Source of the DNA: Candidatus Omnitrophota bacterium
GTDB taxonomy: Bacteria; Omnitrophota; Gorgyraeia; 2-01-FULL-45-10
Length of the DNA stretch: 64,000 nt
Assembly (NCBI GenBank): GCA_041650805.1
Contig: JBAZKM010000004.1
Location: 124,001-188,000 of the forward strand
Reading direction: 5' to 3'
Shown here: in pieces, positions 59,243-64,000 of the stretch
Layout: each line of letters begins with the position of its first letter
Position numbering within the stretch: the first letter of the stretch is position 1
Translations under genes and position numbers: made by a program
Notes under the pieces: generated by a model
Told to the model about the DNA's origin: nothing
Database searches by the model: none
The model's input: the letters and a program-made list of their open reading frames with translations, nothing else

Positions 59243-60925
59243 ATGGAAAAAGTTACACCCACCAATTTTATCCGCGAGATCATCAACGAACACCTGGGTA
59301 CGGGCAGGTTCGGCGGGAAGGTCCATACGCGGTTCCCGCCGGAACCGAACGGCTATCTCCACATAGGCCACGCCAAGGCCATCTGTCTCAGTTTCGGGAT
59401 CGCCAGCGACTACGGCGGGATGTGCAACCTCAGGATGGACGACACGAATCCCGAAAAAGAGGAGATGGAATATGTAAATTCCATCATAGAAGATGTGCGC
59501 TGGCTCGGTTTTGACTGGGGTGACCGGTTATTCTACGCCTCCGATTATTTTGAGCAGCTCTATGCCTATGCCGAGCGTCTTATAGAGCTCGGGAAGGCAT
59601 ATGTCTGTGATCTGGACGCCGACCAGATACGGGAATATCGCGGGACGCTGAAGAAGCCTGGCAAAAACAGCCCATTCCGGGACCGCACGGTAGAGGAGAG
59701 CCTCGACCTCTTCCGGCGCATGCGGAAAGGGGAGTTCCCGGACGGGAGCAAGGTCCTCAGGGCGAAGATAGATATGGCGTCGGGGCATATAATAATGCGC
59801 GACCCCGTACTGTACAGGATAAAGCGCGAGCACCATCACCGTACCGGCGACGCATGGTGCATCTACCCTATGTACGACTTCGCGCACTGCCTCTCGGATT
59901 CCATAGAAGGCATCACCCATTCCATCTGCACCCTCGAATTCGAGAATAACCGCCCGCTGTATGACTGGATCCTCGACACCCTCGGCATATACCATCCGCA
60001 GCAGATAGAGTTCGCGCGCCTCAACCTCAGCAACACCGTACTCAGCAAGAGGAAGCTTCTGCAGCTGGTGACCGAGGCCCAGGTGAGCGGCTGGGATGAC
60101 CCGCGCATGCCGACACTGTCAGGTCTGAGACGCAGAGGATATACACCTTCTTCCATCCGCGCCTTCTGCGACGGTATAGGCGTCGCGAAGATGAACTCGA
60201 TCGTAGATATCGCCGTACTGGAAAATGGCATACGGGAGGAGTTGAATAAGACCGCCCCGCGCGCGATGGCGGTCTTACGTCCGCTGAAGCTGGTCATAAC
60301 CAATTATCCTGAGGGGAAGTCGGAAGAGCTCGACGCCGTGAACAACCCGGAAGACCCGGCCATGGGGACGCGCAAGGTCCCGTTCAGCCGCGAGCTCTAT
60401 ATAGAACAGGACGACTTCCGCGAGACGCCGCCGCCAAAATTCTTCCGGCTTTCGCCGGGAAGGGAAGTGCGCCTGCGTTACGCCTATTTCGTTAAATGTA
60501 CCGATATGGTGAAAGACCGAAAGACGGGCGCGGTCACAGAGGTGCGGTGTACATATGACCCGGCGACCAGGGGAGGGGATTCACCCGACGGACGCAAGGT
60601 GAAGGCGACGCTCCACTGGGTAAGCGCCCCGCACGCCATAGATGCCGAGGTGCGGCTATACGGCCCGTTATTCACGAAACGGGAACCGGATGATGCGCCG
60701 GAAGGCGCCGGTTTCAGGTCAAACCTGAATCCTAAGTCGCTCGAGGTCCTGACCGATGCGAAACTCGAGCCCTCGCTTAAAGACGCGAAGAGCGGGATCC
60801 GGTACCAGTTCGAGCGCATGGGGTATTTCTATGAGGACCCGGTAATGGCCCCCGGCGGGAAGAAGGTCTTCAACAGGATAGTCACGCTCAAGGATGAGTG
60901 GGCAAAGATAGAGAAAAAAGGTTGA
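59243..60925 (+). CDS. glnS: Glutaminyl-tRNA synthetase
   Basis: The 560-residue protein has FPPEPNGYLHIGHAKAICLSF (HIGH), DDTNPEKEEMEYVNSI, the GlnRS-specific HTFCTLEFE-like THSICTLEFENNRPLYDW, KMSKS-type NTVLSKRKLLQLV and a two-beta-barrel C-terminal anticodon domain. Its presence means tRNA-Gln is charged directly rather than through GatCAB. The cognate tRNA-Gln(CTG) gene begins 54 bp downstream. Confidence 0.97.
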   Translation: MEKVTPTNFIREIINEHLGTGRFGGKVHTRFPPEPNGYLHIGHAKAICLSFGIASDYGGMCNLRMDDTNPEKEEMEYVNSIIEDVRWLGFDWGDRLFYASDYFEQLYAYAERLIELGKAYVCDLDADQIREYRGTLKKPGKNSPFRDRTVEESLDLFRRMRKGEFPDGSKVLRAKIDMASGHIIMRDPVLYRIKREHHHRTGDAWCIYPMYDFAHCLSDSIEGITHSICTLEFENNRPLYDWILDTLGIYHPQQIEFARLNLSNTVLSKRKLLQLVTEAQVSGWDDPRMPTLSGLRRRGYTPSSIRAFCDGIGVAKMNSIVDIAVLENGIREELNKTAPRAMAVLRPLKLVITNYPEGKSEELDAVNNPEDPAMGTRKVPFSRELYIEQDDFRETPPPKFFRLSPGREVRLRYAYFVKCTDMVKDRKTGAVTEVRCTYDPATRGGDSPDGRKVKATLHWVSAPHAIDAEVRLYGPLFTKREPDDAPEGAGFRSNLNPKSLEVLTDAKLEPSLKDAKSGIRYQFERMGYFYEDPVMAPGGKKVFNRIVTLKDEWAKIEKKG

Positions 60926-60950
60926 AAAAGCGCCCCGGAGCGTGTACTAT
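60922..60950 (+). promoter_or_regulatory. Possible promoter of tRNA-Gln
   Basis: TTGAAA (60922-60927, overlapping the glnS stop) and TACTAT (60945-60950) are 17 bp apart; TATGAT at 60953-60958 is an alternative -10. Start would fall ~25 nt before the tRNA. Read-through from glnS is equally possible. Confidence 0.35.
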
Positions 60951-60979
60951 TTTATGATACAACTTGTTGCGGCATCCGC

Positions 60980-61053
60980 TGGGAGGTGGTGTAATGGTAA
61001 CACAGATGGCTCTGGACCATCCGTTCTTGGTTCGAATCCAAGCCTCCCAGCCA
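60980..61053 (+). tRNA. tRNA-Gln (anticodon CTG)
   Basis: The 74-nt gene folds as a cloverleaf: acceptor TGGGAGG pairs with CCTCCCA, D-arm GTGTAATGGTAACAC, anticodon stem GATGG/CCATC around loop CTCTGGA (anticodon CTG, codon CAG), T-arm CTTGG-TTCGAAT-CCAAG, discriminator G and encoded CCA. The CCA is also the first bases of a 12-bp palindrome (61051-61077). Confidence 0.93.
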
Positions 61054-61132
61054 AAATTTTGCAGAGCAAAATTTTGGCGTCCCGAGCAAGCTCAAAAAAT
61101 TTCAATGAATTTTTTGAGCAAGAATGCTCGGG
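61051..61132. repeat. Palindromes after tRNA-Gln (one simple, one nested)
   Basis: First, CCAAAATTTTGC (61051-61062) and GCAAAATTTTGG (61066-61077) form a perfect 12-bp stem with a 3-nt loop. Second, an outer perfect stem CCCGAGCA/TGCTCGGG (61081-61088/61125-61132) encloses an inner perfect 12-bp stem GCTCAAAAAATT/AATTTTTTGAGC (61090-61101/61108-61119). No T-run defines a classical terminator. Confidence 0.85.
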
Positions 61133-61169
61133 GCAGCCAATCTTTAGGCGCTGCAAAATTACTATTCCC

Positions 61170-61197
61170 TTGATTTTAGGTCAATTTTTACTATAAT
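61170..61197 (+). promoter_or_regulatory. Promoter of tRNA-Leu
   Basis: TTGATT (61170-61175) and TATAAT (61192-61197) are 16 bp apart, predicting a start near 61204, about 21 nt before the tRNA. The rest of 61133-61224 shows nothing else recognisable. Confidence 0.7.
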
Positions 61198-61224
61198 GTA
61201 ATCCCTTATCGTTTTTGAAGCTTT

Positions 61225-61309
61225 GCGGAGATGGTGGAACTGGCAGACACGCATGTTTGAGGGGCATGTGGGGCAACCCATGGGGGTTCAAATCCCCCTC
61301 TCCGCACCA
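61225..61309 (+). tRNA. tRNA-Leu (anticodon GAG)
   Basis: The 85-nt class II tRNA has acceptor GCGGAGA/TCTCCGC, D-arm region GGTGGAACTGGCAGACAC, anticodon stem CATGT/GCATG (one T-G pair) around TTGAGGG, giving anticodon GAG, a long variable arm TGGG-GCAA-CCCA, T-arm GGGGG-TTCAAAT-CCCCC, discriminator A and encoded CCA. Confidence 0.93.
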
Positions 61310-61311
61310 CT

Positions 61312-61526
61312 AAATTTCGCCTTTGTTCACTTAAGGCGAAATTTGTCCCGAAAGGGAAGCAATAAATTTTCGTAAGAAAATTTAAAAGAGTCCTTTCGGG
61401 ATAACATTTGCTGTAGTTTTACGGTAGGCAAATGTAGTTCGCATCTTAGGCACTTCAAAATTCTCTTCGATAATTTTGAAGTAAGATGCGAACGGAATTT
61501 GCATACAGGTAATAGGCAGCAAATTC
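61312..61526. repeat. Back-to-back array of five palindromes between tRNA-Leu and tRNA-Glu
   Basis: Perfect stems follow each other with hardly any gap: AAATTTCGCCTT at 61312-61323/61333-61344; TCCCGAAAGG at 61346-61355/61392-61401 enclosing TAAATTTTC at 61363-61371/61376-61384; ACATTTGC at 61404-61411/61428-61435; GTTCGCATCTTA at 61437-61448/61482-61493 enclosing ACTTCAAAATT at 61452-61462/61472-61482; GAATTTGC at 61495-61502/61519-61526. They fill almost the whole 219-nt spacer. The nested ones pair a GC-containing outer stem with an AT-rich inner stem. Confidence 0.9.
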
Positions 61527-61528
61527 AC

Positions 61529-61606
61529 GGCCTCATCGTCTAGCCTGGTCTAGGACATATGGTTCTCAGCCATAAGACTGGGGTTCAAATCCCCATGGGG
61601 CTACCA
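61529..61606 (+). tRNA. tRNA-Glu (anticodon CTC)
   Basis: The 78-nt gene has acceptor GGCCTCA pairing with TGGGGCT (first pair G-T, one further wobble), D-arm CGTCTAGCCTGGTCTAGGACA, anticodon stem TATGG/CCATA around TTCTCAG (anticodon CTC, codon GAG), T-arm CTGGG-TTCAAAT-CCCCA, discriminator A and encoded CCA. It is probably cotranscribed with tRNA-Leu through the palindrome array, as no promoter is evident before it. Confidence 0.9.
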
Positions 61607-61657
61607 AAATAATAAAACCGCCTGGGTTCACTCCCGGCGGTTTTTTATTTTGGTAGC
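61600..61657 (+). terminator. Rho-independent terminator after tRNA-Glu
   Basis: AAAACCGCC (61614-61622) and GGCGGTTTT (61636-61644) form the stem, with a loop containing GGGTTCACTCCC and a run of six T at 61641-61646. The pairing can extend outward to GCTACC/GGTAGC, so the left arm includes the tRNA-Glu 3' end. Beyond it, 61658-61789 shows no gene and only the ribosome-binding site of the ATPase gene. Confidence 0.85.
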
Positions 61658-61789
61658 TGCTGAAGGATTTGAAGCCAAATTTCGCCGGCCACTTCCGTTT
61701 TGCCTTGCCCGCGGCCTGTTCTTGTAGTATCCTATTATTGAAAATCGAGCGGCAGTTCAGCCGAAAAAAAATCCCAGGAGCGGTGGATA

Positions 61790-64000
61790 GTGAGACCCGA
61801 GAGACACGCCTATAATCTGACCCCCGAAGAGACGGCCGGTTCTTTGCGATCCGATACGGGATCCGGCATAACGCAGGAAGAGGCCGCCGGGCGCATTGCG
61901 AAATCCGGCCTTAACCGTCTGGTGGGGAAGAAGCCGGTCAGCCCGGTCACCATATTCCTGGACCAGTTCAAAGATTTCATAATATTGATCCTTATAGGCG
62001 CCGCGCTCGTCTCCGGATTTTTACAGGAATGGATCGACGCCCTTGCCATAATCGGCATAGTACTGCTTAACGCGATCCTCGGCTTCATCCAGGAATATCG
62101 CGCCGAGAAGTCGCTCGCCGCCCTCAAGAAATTGGCCTCCCCCAGCTCAAAGGTCATACGGGACGGCCGCCACGCCGTTATCCCGTCCTACAACCTTGTC
62201 CCGGGGGACCTGGTGGAGCTGGAGGCGGGCGACCACGTGCCCGCAGATAGCCGCCTCGTATGGGTCTCCTCGAATTTCAGCGTCCTGGAGGCGAGCCTCA
62301 CCGGAGAATCGACCCCTGTCCTCAAGACGATACTGGCGCTGGAAGAGAAGGACGTCCCGCTGGCCGACCGCGCGAATATGGTCTATATGGGCACCTCCGT
62401 CGCCTCAGGGAAGGCGAGGGCGATCATCATAGATACCGGCATGAATACCGAGCTGGGCAAGATCGCCGGGATGATACAGGAGTCGGGGCGCGAGATAACG
62501 CCGCTACAGAAGAAGCTCGAAGAGTTCGGCAAATGGATCGTCTATATATGTTTTGTGCTGGTAGCCCTCGTCTTCCTCCTTGAGTGGCTGCGCGGCGGGA
62601 AGCTCGTCGAGGTATTCCTGACCGCCGTAAGCCTCGCAGTGGCCGCCATCCCGGAAGGGTTGCCTGCCGTAGTGACCATCGCCCTGGCATTGGGCGTCCA
62701 GCGGATGATAAAGCGGAATGCGCTCATAAGAAAGCTCCCTTCCGTAGAGACATTGGGCTGTGCCACCGTCATATGCTCCGATAAGACCGGCACGCTGACC
62801 AAGAATGAGATGACGGTGCAGGCGGCCTTTGCCGATAATTCCGTCTTTAAGGTTACGGGCATCGGCTATGCCCCGGAAGGAGAATTCCTGATGAGTGGGA
62901 AGTCCGTTAAGGCCGGCGACTATCCTGTATTGGAAAAGACGCTGAGGTGTTCCGCGCTTTGTAACGGGGCCCAGCTGGTCAAAGAGAAAGCGATCTTTAA
63001 GATAATAGGCGATCCTACGGAAGGGGCGCTTTTGACGGCGGCCGCCAAGGCGGGCATGCTTAAGGAATCTCTCGAGAAAGTATCGGTATTCGTGGATGAG
63101 ATACCGTTCGATTCCGAGCGCAAGAAGATGACGGTGTTGCGCAGGGAAGGCGGCAGGGTCTTTGCTTTTGTGAAGGGCGCGCCGGACATATTACTGGATG
63201 ATTGCGCTTATATCGAAGAAGGCGGCGCGGCGAGAGAGATAAGGGAAGAAGATAAAAAGAAGATATTGAAAGCCAACGGCGAGTTCGCGGATTCTGCCAT
63301 GCGCGTACTGGCTTTTGCCTATCGCGCACTGGAAGGGGACGGCCGGCAGTATGATATGAGATCGGTCGAGACGGGGCTCACATTTATCGGGCTCATGGCG
63401 ATGATCGATCCTCCGCGTCCAGAAGTGAAAGAGGCGATCATGCAGTGCCGGGAGGCCGGGATCAGGACCGTCATGATAACCGGGGACCATAAGAATACAG
63501 CCGTCGCCATTGCCAGAGAGCTCGGCTTCTACAAAGAAGATTCCATGGCCCTCTCCGGGGAGGAATTGGACGGCCTCGGGGATGAGGAGCTTTTGAATAA
63601 GATAGAGAGGATACCTGTATATGCCAGGGTCTCCCCGGAGCATAAGCTGAGGATAGTGAAGGCGTGGCGCAGTAGAGGCCACGTCGTCGCGATGACCGGC
63701 GACGGGGTCAACGACGCCCCCGCGGTAAAAGAGGCGGATATCGGCGTCGCCATGGGCATAACGGGCACGGATGTCACAAAAGAAGTATCGGACATGGTCG
63801 TCACGGACGATAATTTCGCGTCGATAGTCAACGCGGTGGAAGAGGGCAGGGGCATATATGATAACATCAAAAAGTTCGTGCACTATCTCCTGTCGTGTAA
63901 TACCGGCGAGATACTGGTCATGTTCACCGCTTCCCTGGCGGGCCTGCCCGTGCCTCTTTTACCGATCCATATCTTATGGGTCAACCTTGTGACCGACGGC
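61790..64000 (+). CDS. P-type cation-transporting ATPase (Ca2+-type), cut by window end
   Basis: A GTG at 61790 with AGGAG nine bases upstream starts a frame that stays open to the window end (737 codons seen; typical proteins have ~870-900). The N-terminal cation-ATPase domain is followed by TGES in EASLTGESTPVL, the phosphorylation motif CSDKTGTLTKNEMTV, the nucleotide-binding domain with DEIPFDSERKKMTVLRR, and the hinge VAMTGDGVNDAPAVKEADIGVAMG. The PMCA/SERCA-like layout (IPEGLPAVVTIALALGVQRM in M4) suggests Ca2+ or Mn2+ export. The last membrane helices lie beyond the window. Confidence 0.92.
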   Translation, partial: MRPERHAYNLTPEETAGSLRSDTGSGITQEEAAGRIAKSGLNRLVGKKPVSPVTIFLDQFKDFIILILIGAALVSGFLQEWIDALAIIGIVLLNAILGFIQEYRAEKSLAALKKLASPSSKVIRDGRHAVIPSYNLVPGDLVELEAGDHVPADSRLVWVSSNFSVLEASLTGESTPVLKTILALEEKDVPLADRANMVYMGTSVASGKARAIIIDTGMNTELGKIAGMIQESGREITPLQKKLEEFGKWIVYICFVLVALVFLLEWLRGGKLVEVFLTAVSLAVAAIPEGLPAVVTIALALGVQRMIKRNALIRKLPSVETLGCATVICSDKTGTLTKNEMTVQAAFADNSVFKVTGIGYAPEGEFLMSGKSVKAGDYPVLEKTLRCSALCNGAQLVKEKAIFKIIGDPTEGALLTAAAKAGMLKESLEKVSVFVDEIPFDSERKKMTVLRREGGRVFAFVKGAPDILLDDCAYIEEGGAAREIREEDKKKILKANGEFADSAMRVLAFAYRALEGDGRQYDMRSVETGLTFIGLMAMIDPPRPEVKEAIMQCREAGIRTVMITGDHKNTAVAIARELGFYKEDSMALSGEELDGLGDEELLNKIERIPVYARVSPEHKLRIVKAWRSRGHVVAMTGDGVNDAPAVKEADIGVAMGITGTDVTKEVSDMVVTDDNFASIVNAVEEGRGIYDNIKKFVHYLLSCNTGEILVMFTASLAGLPVPLLPIHILWVNLVTDG

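Noticed and set aside
60942..61196. 84-codon plus-strand open frame across tRNA-Gln
   Set aside because: It overlaps the whole tRNA-Gln gene and the palindromes; the tRNA assignment is far stronger.

Overview
The window reads as a bacterial chromosome fragment with densely packed, mostly plus-strand operons. It encodes LPS-type surface glycans (ABC glycan export, two GT9 heptosyltransferase-like genes, an MsbA-like flippase), RNase Y, the DXP isoprenoid route, both GltX and GlnS, anaerobic 2-oxoacid:ferredoxin oxidoreductase, and several radical SAM proteins. This mix fits an anaerobic Gram-negative from environmental or metagenomic material. Candidatus Omnitrophota (PVC group) is my best guess. 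That is an inference from gene content, not a demonstrated placement.

Region 1 (1-35.4 kb) is a surface-glycan locus. It opens with the tail of a radical SAM/SPASM protein, rarA, and a divergent membrane phosphatase/phosphodiesterase. A promoter at 3798-3825 then starts a long run: wzm-wzt-like ABC exporter, a 1416-residue protein with three radical SAM centres, a 38-aa membrane microprotein, five glycosyltransferases, an HPr-kinase-like P-loop protein, two GT39 membrane glycosyltransferases around a lipoprotein sulfatase, a nucleotidyltransferase and a GT9 enzyme. After a minus-strand radical SAM gene comes a second run: radical SAM/SPASM, neuA-like, radical SAM/SPASM, a short neuB-like, a large GT-B capsule-type protein, GT9, GT2, MsbA-like ABC, a PP-loop thiolation protein and a methyltransferase.

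Region 2 (35.4-48.4 kb) is centred on sulfur and Fe-S. An Rrf2 regulator precedes cysK, a DUF39 aspartate-semialdehyde sulfurtransferase-like gene, an SO_0444-type permease, two small proteins, ccdA, a TlpA-like thioredoxin, a NifU-C protein and a MetV-like protein. A GT39-GT39-nucleotidyltransferase block follows, then an IscR-like regulator with iscS and iscU.

Region 3 (47.4-60.9 kb) is housekeeping: 5-formyl-THF cyclo-ligase, rny, ymdB-like phosphodiesterase, xseA-xseB-ispA-dxs, a four-subunit 2-oxoacid:ferredoxin oxidoreductase, gltX and glnS. It carries two families of palindromic repeats. One family supplies stop codons and also lies in frame inside a coding sequence. Region 4 (60.9-64 kb) holds tRNA-Gln(CTG), tRNA-Leu(GAG) and tRNA-Glu(CTC), separated by almost continuous nested palindromes, then a P-type cation ATPase cut by the window end.

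Promoters recognisable by eye are sigma70-like with 16-17 bp spacers. In several cases the start codon sits only 6-12 nt after the -10 box, which predicts leaderless or nearly leaderless mRNAs. No CRISPR array, insertion sequence, phage gene or rRNA was seen. No gene-free stretch exceeds 300 bases.
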